A stretch of DNA of 64,000 nt from Streptomyces sp. MMG1121 (GTDB taxonomy: Bacteria > Actinomycetota > Actinomycetes > Streptomycetales > Streptomycetaceae): assembly GCF_001280015.1 (NCBI RefSeq), contig NZ_LGDV01000051.1, positions 62,001-126,000 of the forward strand, read 5' to 3'. Of the stretch, positions 1 through 7,475 are shown piece after piece. A model generated the notes under the pieces. It had not been told where the DNA came from and ran no database searches. It was given only the letters and a program-made list of their open reading frames with translations. Within the stretch, counting starts at the first letter, position 1, and each line of letters starts with the position of its first letter. A program made the position numbers and the translations under genes.

Positions 1-501
1 CTTCGTCTGGATCTCCCGCGCGGGATGTGCCTTGCCGAGCGCCTCGGCGACCTCCGCCGCGGAGCGGGGCTCCTTCTGCTCCGCCAGGTGGCCCCGGACG
101 AGCTCGACGAGAGTGGGCTGAGCCGTCTGCGGGGCCGCCTTCTTCGCCACGGGCTTCTTCGCCACGGGCTTCTTGGCGGCCCCCTTCTTCGCCTCGGGCT
201 CCGGCGCGCTCGCCTTCTTCGGTGCCTGACCCGCGTGGGGCGCGCTGCTCTTCTTGCGCGGGGCGGGCACCACGGCCGTGTCGGCGGTGGCGCGTGTGCT
301 GGTCGGGGCCGCGAGACCGAGCGCCTGCCGCATGCTCACGAGAACGCCGTGATCGTGCTGCAGAGCCGCCAACTGCTCCTCCAGCGCGGCGATTTCGGCC
401 GTGATGCGCTCCTGCTCCTTGGTGTTGCGCTCGAGGTCGTTGGACACCTGGCTGACGTAGTGCGAGGTCAACTCGGTAACGGGTGTGGTGCTTTCAGACA
501 T
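1..501 (-). CDS. Coiled-coil, Lys/Ala-rich putative regulatory protein (3' end outside window)
   Basis: The gene reads leftward from an ATG at 501 and runs off the window, so its C-terminus is missing. Visible order: a charged N-terminal helix of about 55 residues (SNDLERNTKEQERITAEIAA and on) with coiled-coil heptad character; a low-complexity linker rich in Ala, Lys and Pro with repeated AAKKPVAKKP units; then a start of a folded segment (LVELVRGHLAEQKEPRSAAE) that looks like a winged-helix or HTH tail. Such coiled-coil plus basic-linker plus HTH proteins are common in Streptomyces and are presumed DNA-binding, but I cannot name a function. The plus-strand frames over it are shadows. Confidence 0.6.
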   Translation of the reverse strand, partial: MSESTTPVTELTSHYVSQVSNDLERNTKEQERITAEIAALEEQLAALQHDHGVLVSMRQALGLAAPTSTRATADTAVVPAPRKKSSAPHAGQAPKKASAPEPEAKKGAAKKPVAKKPVAKKAAPQTAQPTLVELVRGHLAEQKEPRSAAEVAEALGKAHPAREIQTK

Positions 502-1023
502 CTGTTCCTCCGCTCGTGACGGTGATGTGCCGCCCCTCGCGGCCGACGGTGGCAGGCGGGGAGCGGGAGTTGCGCTTCGGGGGCGCACAACACCTGGATG
601 ATACGGGTGGGTCGGCCGGTTTTCTGCTGAGTGAAGCCTGTGCGTTGCGTGCCGACAAGATGTGTCACAAGGACCGTTCATGTCTTCATACCGATCCTGC
701 CCCGGGGAAAACGCTGTGAGCGGGGCCGCGGAGGTCTCCGGCGACGGCAAGCCCATGGTGTGCCCCCCAGGCGGAACATCCGGGCCGTCCCACCCTCCTC
801 CCGCGGTCGCTGGTACGAGGCGCCCCAGGCCCACACGGCCGCGGAGAACGACCGGCTGTCACGGTGGCCGAGCTCACTGCACTGTTCCCGCAGGCCGAAC
901 TCGTCGTACGGCCGGGCGCCGGCCACTGTCCCTGGCCGGACGGCGCGGTCCGGTTCGGGCCAGCGGTTATGGCGTTCCCGTGCGGCCGATGACGCGGCCG
1001 ACAGCGCCGATAGCATCGCGATC
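502..1023. other. Intergenic stretch with a hydrolase remnant
   Basis: This 522-bp stretch has no intact gene. It holds the upstream region of the leftward coiled-coil gene and, at 843-992, a short plus-strand fragment resembling the end of an alpha/beta hydrolase (separate entry). No convincing promoter or terminator could be assigned in the remainder. Confidence 0.5.
843..992 (+). pseudogene. C-terminal remnant of an alpha/beta hydrolase
   Basis: In one plus-strand frame the DNA reads VAELTALFPQAELVV, then RPGAGHCPWPDGAVRF, and ends in TGA at 990-992. The GAGH-x-PW pattern is the usual context of the catalytic His near the C-terminus of alpha/beta hydrolases. No start codon, nucleophile elbow or upstream part of the fold is present, so this appears to be the surviving tail of a deleted gene. 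Inference from the motif only. Confidence 0.35.
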
Positions 1024-1485
1024 ATGGCGGACTGGAAGATACGGCCGGCATCGGCGGCGGATGTCGAGGCGGTGGCCGAGCTGCGCGCCGTGGTGCTGAG
1101 GGCGGACCTGGAGCGGCTGGGCCGCTACGACGAACATCGCGTGCGACAGCGATTGCGTGCCGGATTCACCCCGGAGCACACCTGGGTGATCGAGGTGTCC
1201 GGCGCCCTGGCGGGTTGTGTGGCGCTGCGGCCGGCGCAGGACGCTCACCGGCTGGAGCACTTTTATCTCGGCCCGGACCTCCAGGGCAGGGGCATCGGCT
1301 CGGCCGTGCTGCGACTGCTGCTGGAGCGCTGTGACCGCGACCGTGTCCTCGTCCGGCTGAACGTGCTGCGGGGCAGCCGTGCCCGGGAGCTGTACGAGCG
1401 GCACGGTTTCACGGTCGAGTCCGAGGACCCGGTGGATGTGTTCATGGTCCGCGAGCCGGCGGCGGGCGGCACAGGCACCGACTGA
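1024..1485 (+). CDS. GNAT-family N-acetyltransferase
   Basis: A 153-residue protein with the whole GNAT fold. The N-terminus (KIRPASAADVEAVAELRAVV) is the usual beta1-alpha1; the acetyl-CoA pyrophosphate loop is GPDLQGRGIGSAVL (Q/R-x-x-G-x-G/A type, about residues 82-95), followed by LNVLRGSRARELYERHGF, the beta5-alpha4 segment that closes the CoA site. It probably acetylates a small amine or a protein N-terminus; the substrate cannot be predicted. Start chosen at ATG 1024, directly before conserved sequence. It stands alone between a hydrolase remnant and the convergent PaiB-like gene. Confidence 0.85.
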   Translation: MADWKIRPASAADVEAVAELRAVVLRADLERLGRYDEHRVRQRLRAGFTPEHTWVIEVSGALAGCVALRPAQDAHRLEHFYLGPDLQGRGIGSAVLRLLLERCDRDRVLVRLNVLRGSRARELYERHGFTVESEDPVDVFMVREPAAGGTGTD

Positions 1486-1551
1486 GCCCCGACGCCACCG
1501 GCCGCCCGCCCGGCATCCAGCGGCCCGGGGCAGGGTGTCCTCGCACCGCGG

Positions 1552-2195
1552 TCAGGGTGCGTCGGTGTGCGGGCTGTGCGCGCGTACCGCGGCGGCGACC
1601 GCCGCGTCGTCGCCCCGGCCGCGGGCTTCGAGGCCCGCTATGACGCCCTCGACGTTGCGCTGCGGCTGGTTCTGGCTGAGCTTGGCCTTGGCCTCGATCC
1701 GGCTGATGACCAGTTCGACGCCGACCACCGCGCGCAACTGGCCGTCGAGGAACTTCGCCGGGGCCTGGTCGACGGACCACGGTTCGCAGGTGCCCGCTTC
1801 GTGGCGGTCGGTGAGACGGCGCATCTGTGCCGTGATCCAGGCCGGATCGTCGTGTACGACCAACTGGCCGTAGACGTGTGCGAGCACGTAGTTCCAGGTC
1901 GGCACCACACGGTGATGCTCGGCCTTCGTCGCGTACCACGTGGGCGAGACATAGGCCTGCGGCCCGTGGACGATCACCATGGCCTCGCCCTGCACCGGCT
2001 CGCGCCAGTGGCCGTTCCCGCGCGCCATGTGACCGATCAGCGAACCGTGTTCACCACCCTCCGGGTCGTACTCGAAGGGCAGGAGAGTGGCCTGGAGGCC
2101 GTGCGGGGCACGGTGATCAGGTCGGCGGCTCCGAGGTGGCTGAGCAGTGCGCGGACATCGGCGTCGGCGGGCTGGAAGTGCTGGGGGACGTACAC
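1552..2195 (-). pseudogene. PaiB-like FMN-binding protein, frameshifted
   Basis: Reading leftward from a GTG at 2195 gives VYVPQHFQPADADVRALL and ends in LITVP; then the frame breaks. The rest continues in another frame as HGLQATLLPFEYDPEGGEHG, then SLIGHMARGNGHW, to a TGA at 1552-1554. Both halves are typical of the PaiB/FMN-binding split-barrel family (about 210 residues), including HMARGN and YVSPTWY. Restoring one C in the CCCC run (plus strand GGGG, 2105-2108) would give VPPHGLQATLL and an open frame. Either the gene is dead or the consensus lacks one base. PaiB was described as a negative regulator of sporulation and protease genes in Bacillus; the actinobacterial homologues are poorly defined. 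Confidence 0.8.
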
Positions 2196-2219
2196 GGACG
2201 GGCCTTTCGGGCAGAGGAT

Positions 2220-3176
2220 CTACAGCGGGTTCGCACGGAGCCAGTTCAGGACCTGCTCGGCGTGTTCGTCCGGGGGGAACACCGGATAGAAGACGTGCTC
2301 GACCACGCTGTCGCGGACGACGAGCGTCAGCCGTTTGAACAGCCGTGTCCCGTCGGCCTCGAACGTGGGCAGGTCCAGGGCGTCGGCCAGGCCGAGGGCG
2401 GGATCGGAGAGCATGTCGAAGGGCAGCCCGAGGCGTTCCACGACCTCGTTCTGATAGGCGCTGTCCTGGCTGGACAGCCCGTACACCCGGCCGGCGCCCG
2501 CCTCCAGGAGATCCTGGAAGTGGTCACGGAAGCCGCAGGTCTCGGGCGTGCAGCCGCGGGCTCCGGGAATGGAGTTCCAGCCCTCCGGCAGGTCGGTGCC
2601 CGGGCGGCCGGTGAGGGGATAGACGTAGACGACGGCACGACGGGGCCCGAGCTCGTCCAGCCGGACCGCCCTGCCTGCCGTGTCCGGCAAGGCCAGCCGG
2701 GGCACGGGTGTGCCGGGCAGGTGGTCCGCCGCGCCGTCGTCCTCGGGGGTGGGCAGGTCCGCCGGCAGGGTCAGATAGTCCCGGCCCGCGTGGTCGCGTT
2801 CCCCGGGCGGTACGACGGCACTGCCCCGGTGGGCGGCGGCGTCCAGGCTGGCGATCAGTGTCGTACGGCGAGCGGTCAGGGCCTCGATACGCCCGGTGAG
2901 CTCGTCGATGGCCTCGCGATAGGTCGCCAGCGAGGCGGGGCAGTCGTCCGCGTACGCGCGTCCTGCCGCCAGGCACTCGAGGAAGGGCCGGGTGCGCTCG
3001 ACGGGGATCCCCAGCCGGTGCAGAGCCCTGATCTCCCGCACGAGACGCACATCGTCCTCGGCGTAGTCCCGGTAACCGTTGGCGAGGCGCTCGGGAGTGA
3101 TCAGCCCCAGCGACTCGTAGTACCGCACTGCTTTCGTCGTCACGCCGGCCTGACGCGCGAGTTCACCGATCTTCAT
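2220..3176 (-). CDS. MerR-family regulator fused to a peroxiredoxin domain
   Basis: A 318-residue fusion. Residues 1-70 are a MerR winged helix (MKIGELARQAGVTTKAVRYY, then SLGLITPERLANGYRDY), followed by a dimerisation coil (residues 75-125). From about residue 160 comes a thioredoxin-fold peroxiredoxin/redoxin domain with GCTPETCGFRDHF, where the first Cys takes the peroxidatic place of BCP/PrxQ and the second Cys is five residues on; GLSSQD and LPFDMLSDP follow as in that family. Start chosen at ATG 3176, which has GAGGTGA seven bases upstream; an ORF start 48 bp further up would put the operator inside the gene. The build suggests a one-component peroxide or disulfide sensor acting on its own promoter. 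Inference; no such partner domain occurs in classic MerR or SoxR. Confidence 0.85.
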   Translation of the reverse strand: MKIGELARQAGVTTKAVRYYESLGLITPERLANGYRDYAEDDVRLVREIRALHRLGIPVERTRPFLECLAAGRAYADDCPASLATYREAIDELTGRIEALTARRTTLIASLDAAAHRGSAVVPPGERDHAGRDYLTLPADLPTPEDDGAADHLPGTPVPRLALPDTAGRAVRLDELGPRRAVVYVYPLTGRPGTDLPEGWNSIPGARGCTPETCGFRDHFQDLLEAGAGRVYGLSSQDSAYQNEVVERLGLPFDMLSDPALGLADALDLPTFEADGTRLFKRLTLVVRDSVVEHVFYPVFPPDEHAEQVLNWLRANPL

Positions 3177-3199
3177 GCATTCACCTCGCTCAACGCTAA

Positions 3200-3221
3200 A
3201 CCTTGCCCCCGGGGGCAAGGT
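3200..3221 (-). promoter_or_regulatory. Perfect 22-bp palindrome in the promoter of the MerR-peroxiredoxin gene
   Basis: ACCTTGCCCCC is followed directly by its reverse complement. On the minus strand a TTGACC hexamer lies just upstream and a TAGCGT-like -10 lies just downstream, so the palindrome fills an over-long (about 19 bp) spacer. That geometry is the signature of MerR-regulated promoters. It lies 24 bp upstream of the start codon of the adjacent gene, implying autoregulation. Confidence 0.75.
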
Positions 3222-3370
3222 CAAGAGCCGAGTCCGCCCGCGGCTCTGCGCGGACGGCGACTGGCGTTCGAGGTCAACGCGGTGCGCGGCCGTTCCCTGA
3301 AGGGGTGGACCTGCGGGTGCGCGAGGCGTTCGGGGCGGGTCCGTGCCGGTGTGCTTCCTAGGCTGCGGCC

Positions 3371-4441
3371 ATGATGATCCCCACCGAACCCATCGGCAGC
3401 CTCCCCCGTTCTCCCGAGCTGCTCGGGGCGATGGCCGAGTTCCAGGACGGGCGGCTGGACGCCGGCGCTCTCAAGGAGGCCCAGGAACGGGCCGTGCGCG
3501 AGACCGTCGCAGCGCTGGAGGCTGCCGGGTCGCCGGTCGTCACCGACGGCGAGCAGACCAAGCCCGACTTCCTCAGCTACCCCGTCGCGGGCACGCCCGG
3601 TCTGTCCCCCGGCGGCGCGGTGATCCCCTTCGCCGACGGGCACCAGCGACAGCTGCCCGTCCTGACGTCCGGCCCCTTCCGGTACAAGGTGTCCGCCGCC
3701 CAGTACCTGCGCGCCGCTCGGCAGCACACCCATGTGCCGGTGAAGCAGGCCGTCGTCGCGCCGTCCGCGCTGAGCCTGCTCTACCCGGCCGGCGGGATCG
3801 TGGGGTACCCGCGCGAGGAGTTCATCCACCAGCTGGCCGAGGAGTCCGAGGCGGAGATCCGCGCCTGCCTGGACGCGGGCGCGCATGTCGTCCAGCTCGA
3901 CTTCGACGAGGCCCGGCTGTCCCTCAAGCTGGACCCCAGCGGACAACTGCTCGATGATCTCGTCGCCCTGAACAACCAGGTGCTGGCCCGCTTCACCGAG
4001 GACGAGCGGGCCCGGATCGGCGTGTACAGCGGGCCCGGCGCCGACCAGGCCTCCACACACAGCCTCGACGTGGACTACGCCGAGCTGCTGCCCCGGCTCT
4101 TCCGGCTCATGGCGGGCAACTTGTATCTGCAACTGGCGAGCGAGCCCGACCCGGACCGCGTCCTGCGCGTGATCGCCGGCCAGCTCCGGCCCGGCATCAG
4201 GGTCTTCGTCGGCGTGACCGACCCGACCGATCCAGCCGTCGAGACTGCCGGGCAGGTCCGCGACCGGGTGCTCCAGGCCGCCCGGCACATCCCCGTGGAC
4301 CAACTGGGCACCTGCGACGACGCGGGCTTCGCCCCGTTCGCCGACGACACCTCCACGTCACGCGCCACGGCCCTCGCCAAGATCCGCGCCCGCATCGAGG
4401 GAACCGCAGCCGCCGCCCGCACCCTCGGAGCCGGCGACTAG
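3371..4441 (+). CDS. Cobalamin-independent methionine synthase (MetE) C-terminal-domain-like protein
   Basis: A 356-residue protein that matches only the C-terminal catalytic TIM barrel of MetE (about 350 of 760 residues). Visible are IGSLPRSPEL at the N-terminus, VTDGEQTKPDF, the QLDFDEARLSLK strand and LGTCDDAGFAPF near the end, corresponding to the last Cys-containing zinc-ligand loop. The usual His-x-Cys pair of the zinc site is not evident (VGVTDP stands nearby), so methyl transfer to homocysteine is not assured. Such short MetE-like proteins often act on other thiols or C1 carriers. Start at ATG 3371 (ATG 3374 is equally possible); the ribosome site is weak. Confidence 0.75.
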   Translation: MMIPTEPIGSLPRSPELLGAMAEFQDGRLDAGALKEAQERAVRETVAALEAAGSPVVTDGEQTKPDFLSYPVAGTPGLSPGGAVIPFADGHQRQLPVLTSGPFRYKVSAAQYLRAARQHTHVPVKQAVVAPSALSLLYPAGGIVGYPREEFIHQLAEESEAEIRACLDAGAHVVQLDFDEARLSLKLDPSGQLLDDLVALNNQVLARFTEDERARIGVYSGPGADQASTHSLDVDYAELLPRLFRLMAGNLYLQLASEPDPDRVLRVIAGQLRPGIRVFVGVTDPTDPAVETAGQVRDRVLQAARHIPVDQLGTCDDAGFAPFADDTSTSRATALAKIRARIEGTAAAARTLGAGD

Positions 4442-4621
4442 CCTCGCCGACGGACGGACGCCTCGGTGCCGCCGCGCCTGGACCGGCCGGCCGATCACTT
4501 GGCCGTCCAGCCGGTCCTGCTCCCGACGCGGAGTCGCCTCATACCAGAGACCGAGCCGTCCGGGAGGGCACCGTATGGCCGGAGCGGGGGCGTCACAGGA
4601 GCGGCATCTCCGGTCGGCGCG

Positions 4622-5416
4622 TCACGGCGGAGACGGTGTCCGGGGCGCGGCCGCCGCGTCCAGGATGCGTTCGCGCAGTCGGCCGATGTCCCGGGTCACC
4701 TCTTCGGGGACGTTCTCGTTCCAGTCCAGGGCCATCTCCTCCACGGCGTCGGCGAACCACTCGCGCAGCGGTCTGCGGAACATCATGAGGCCGAGTGCGG
4801 CCACCGGGCGGAGGATCGAGCGGCCGTGGAGTGAGGCGGTCAGCCGTATCTCCCACTGGGCGTCGCCGTGCGGCCGGGGTGTCGCTCGTAGCGTGGCCGT
4901 AGCGAACCGGTGCTCGAGGCGGGCCTCGAAGGGGGGACGGGAAGGCCGTCGTCCGTCGGCCGCCTGCCACCACGCACGCAGGTCCACCCGGGCACCGCCG
5001 TGCGCGCGCAGCAGCGCCTTGCGGCCGGCGAGGGGCCGTACGGACCATTTCAGTTCGGCGGTGGCCGGCCGCTCGACGGTGCGCAGTGTGCCTTCCAGGA
5101 CGGTGACCATGCCGTCGTCTCCGGGGCCGTGCTCCACCCGCAGTACCGGTGCGCCTCCCCCTTCCCGCACGGTCAGCCGAGTCGGCTCCTGCTGCCCTTC
5201 GAGGTCCTGGCCCTCCTCGGACTCGTACACCGCCCCCGGTGACAGATGGCGTCCCTTCACCAGGCGCACACCGGTCACCGCCCGTCCGTCGGGAAGCAGG
5301 ACCCGTCCGTCCTCGGCGCATGTCTCGCGCACCACCTCGAAGAGCACCGGGAGAGCCCGCTCGAACCAGGCGCGGGGCACGGGTTCGACGATCACTGAGT
5401 GGCTGAGGCGGCTCAT
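4622..5416 (-). CDS. Hypothetical protein (264 aa), possible SRPBCC-like fold
   Basis: An open leftward frame with good codon bias, from ATG at 5416 to a stop at 4622. It lacks signal peptide and membrane segments. The pattern of short beta strands ending in a long amphipathic helix (EWFADAVEEMALDW) is reminiscent of START/SRPBCC proteins, but I recognise no diagnostic motif. It is followed at about 100 bp by the DUF2993 gene in the same direction, so the two may share a transcript. Function unknown. Confidence 0.6.
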   Translation of the reverse strand: MSRLSHSVIVEPVPRAWFERALPVLFEVVRETCAEDGRVLLPDGRAVTGVRLVKGRHLSPGAVYESEEGQDLEGQQEPTRLTVREGGGAPVLRVEHGPGDDGMVTVLEGTLRTVERPATAELKWSVRPLAGRKALLRAHGGARVDLRAWWQAADGRRPSRPPFEARLEHRFATATLRATPRPHGDAQWEIRLTASLHGRSILRPVAALGLMMFRRPLREWFADAVEEMALDWNENVPEEVTRDIGRLRERILDAAAAPRTPSPP

Positions 5417-5519
5417 CCGTCCGCCTTCGCTCCGTACCGCCGCGGACGGACAGGGGTTCGCGGCGGCGGCGATGGGGTGCGGACGTTGCCGTGCACCGGC
5501 GATGCGGCGTGGCCGGTGC

Positions 5520-6233
5520 TCATCTCTCGAAGCGTGTGCTGCCCAGGGTGACCTGGTGGCCGACCATGCTGATCTCGACGCCGTCCGAGGTCGCGCGTGC
5601 CGCGGTGAAGCCGACGCCGTAGGGGAGGGGGACTCGCCATGCGGTCGCGGCCCGCTGGGCTCCGGCCACGGTCAGCGTGAGCTCGTCGCCCTGGGCGAGG
5701 AGCGTGCCCGTGCCGTCCACGTTCCTTCCGCCGACCATGCCCGTGACCCTGACCTTCGCGGCCTGTTCCGCCGACCCCGGCGCCTGGGACACGCGTACGG
5801 AGCCGCCGCTGCCGGCCAACCGCGTCACCACGCCGGACAGTTCGTCGTACGACAGCGTCAGTGTGCCGGTGGCGAGGTTCGCCTCGGCGCTGCGGGCCGT
5901 CAGGGAAGTCACCTCCACGTCGTGCAGGTCGAGATCGAACTGCTTGACGTGCAGGTAGCCGCCCTGCGCGTTGGTCGTGGTGTCGAGGGTGAACTGCCCG
6001 GCCGTGAGCTTGACGTGGCCGAAGCTCTCGCCCAGCACCTGCGTCAGGAACGGGAAACCCTGGATGGACACGTCCACGTGGCTGTCGGTGGTGTTGGCGT
6101 AGCCGTACTTCTCCTTGACGAGCCGCGCCGCCTCCTTGTCCGCGTAGTGCACGGACACGCGGTCCGCGACCGTGAACAGAACGGCCAGGACGACGACCGT
6201 GATCGCCAGGACCTTGACCCATCGACGTTGCAT
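5520..6233 (-). CDS. DUF2993 (LmeA-like) exported lipid-binding protein
   Basis: A 237-residue protein whose N-terminus is a single membrane anchor or uncleaved signal (MQRRWVKVLAITVVVLAVLF). The body carries features of the DUF2993 family: IQGFPFLTQVLGESFGHVKL near residue 58, repeated short beta strands, and a C-terminal LPYGVGFTAARATSDGVEI. The mycobacterial relative LmeA binds lipids in the cell envelope and takes part in lipomannan maturation. Start moved from an upstream ATG (6314) to ATG 6233 because the signal sequence begins there. It divides away from the lanthipeptide locus, with about 290 bp between them. Confidence 0.8.
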   Translation of the reverse strand: MQRRWVKVLAITVVVLAVLFTVADRVSVHYADKEAARLVKEKYGYANTTDSHVDVSIQGFPFLTQVLGESFGHVKLTAGQFTLDTTTNAQGGYLHVKQFDLDLHDVEVTSLTARSAEANLATGTLTLSYDELSGVVTRLAGSGGSVRVSQAPGSAEQAAKVRVTGMVGGRNVDGTGTLLAQGDELTLTVAGAQRAATAWRVPLPYGVGFTAARATSDGVEISMVGHQVTLGSTRFER

Positions 6234-6271
6234 ACCGACCCCACCCGTTGTCCCGGCCTCGTGCCGCACAC

Positions 6272-6290
6272 GATCAGTGCGGAACTGATC
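6272..6290. promoter_or_regulatory. Inverted repeat upstream of the lanthipeptide operon
   Basis: GATCAGT and ACTGATC are exact inverted copies separated by five bases. The site lies between the divergent DUF2993 and lanthipeptide genes, so it could be an operator for either. No regulator gene is present in the lanthipeptide locus itself, and the binding protein is unknown. Confidence 0.4.
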
Positions 6291-6526
6291 ATGCATGCTC
6301 GGCGGCTCGAACAACAGGCCTGTGGATAACGGTCTGTGGACGACCGCATGCTTCCTCGCGCGCCCCCGATGTGGCGCGCGGAGTGCGCCTTCGGCGCGTC
6401 ACACGCTGGGTGTGCACCAGGCGCAACCCCATTGATCATATGAAGAATTGCCGTCCGTTTTTCGGGTGGGAGTAATTGTGGAATTCCGATGACAGGAGCG
6501 GATATTCGTCCGACTGGAGGACCACG

Positions 6527-7474
6527 GTGGAGGTCGCAGACTTGCTGGCCGATTGTCTTCGGGACGCGCGCGACATGTCTCTGGGTACGGTTCCTGTCGT
6601 CCCCGAGGGACCCGCCTACGCGGCGGCCCGGCGTACCTTTCTGACGGCCGGCCTGTCCGCGCTGCGCGTGGGTGTGCCGCAGACCGGCTGGATCCAGGTC
6701 AATCTCGCACCCGGTCCCTCGGCCTGGCAACGGACGTACCGCTGCATCGCGGACACGGCCCGCGACCTGATCGCCTCGGGCACGGTGGGTTCCTTCTTCT
6801 TCATGCACAAGTCACCGGGCCTGCGCGTCCGGTTCGAGGCCCGTGAGCCCGGACACGTCGTGCTGCGCGAGGAGTTGACGCGCCGCTTCCACGAACTCGA
6901 CGGGCAGACCGCCCCGCCGGTGTGCGGGGTATACGAGCCGGAGACGTACCTCTTCGGCGGGCCGCGGTCGATGCGGCTCGTGCACGAACTGTTCACGGCG
7001 GACTCCCTCGCCTGGCTCGACCACCACACCACGACCGGTCCCGTCACGTTCGCGGACTGGCGCTTGTCCCTGGCCCTGCTGGGCGAACTCCTCGACGGGC
7101 TCGGCATCGTCGGCTGGGAGCACCGCGGGGTGTGGGAGGTGGTGCGCGACGACACCGGGCGCAGGCTGGGCACCGGCCTCGACGAGGACGCCCGCCGTGC
7201 CGCCGCCGCAATCCTCGACGTCTGGCGCACCGGTCCCCGCGCACTGCTGGACCCCTTACCCGACGCGCGGCGGTCGGTGGCCGGGGCGCACGCGGACGCG
7301 GTGCGCCGGAGCGCCGAGCGGTGGCGCACCGGGTACTTCGAGTCCGGCGACGCGGTCGTCGGCCCACGCCGTGCCGCGGCCTACTACGTCGTCTTCCACT
7401 GGAACCGCGGCCGGCTGACCCTCGCCCGGCAGAGCCTGCTGACCCATGCCCTCGCCGGCGACGGGAGGTCCTGA
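6527..7474 (+). CDS. Lantibiotic dehydratase elimination domain as a separate protein (split LanB, C part)
   Basis: A 315-residue protein of the SpaB_C / thiopeptide-type biosynthesis family, which removes glutamate from glutamylated Ser/Thr to give Dha/Dhb. Recognisable parts are WIQVNLAPG near residue 65, FFFMHKSPGLRVRFEA (the conserved R-x-R strand), CGVYEPETYLFGG, and a C-terminal YYVVFHWNRGRLTLARQSLL. In full-length LanB enzymes this domain is the C-terminal third; here it is encoded first and alone. Start chosen at GTG 6527 because GGAGG lies seven bases upstream; a TTG at 6476 is an alternative. The stop is two bases before the next start, so translation is probably coupled. Confidence 0.85.
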   Translation: MEVADLLADCLRDARDMSLGTVPVVPEGPAYAAARRTFLTAGLSALRVGVPQTGWIQVNLAPGPSAWQRTYRCIADTARDLIASGTVGSFFFMHKSPGLRVRFEAREPGHVVLREELTRRFHELDGQTAPPVCGVYEPETYLFGGPRSMRLVHELFTADSLAWLDHHTTTGPVTFADWRLSLALLGELLDGLGIVGWEHRGVWEVVRDDTGRRLGTGLDEDARRAAAAILDVWRTGPRALLDPLPDARRSVAGAHADAVRRSAERWRTGYFESGDAVVGPRRAAAYYVVFHWNRGRLTLARQSLLTHALAGDGRS

Positions 7475-7475
7475 T

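Noticed and set aside
1878..3374. A 498-residue plus-strand gene over the PaiB-like and MerR-peroxiredoxin genes
   Set aside because: Low-complexity Gly/Arg/Gln text without motifs, antisense to two clear families.
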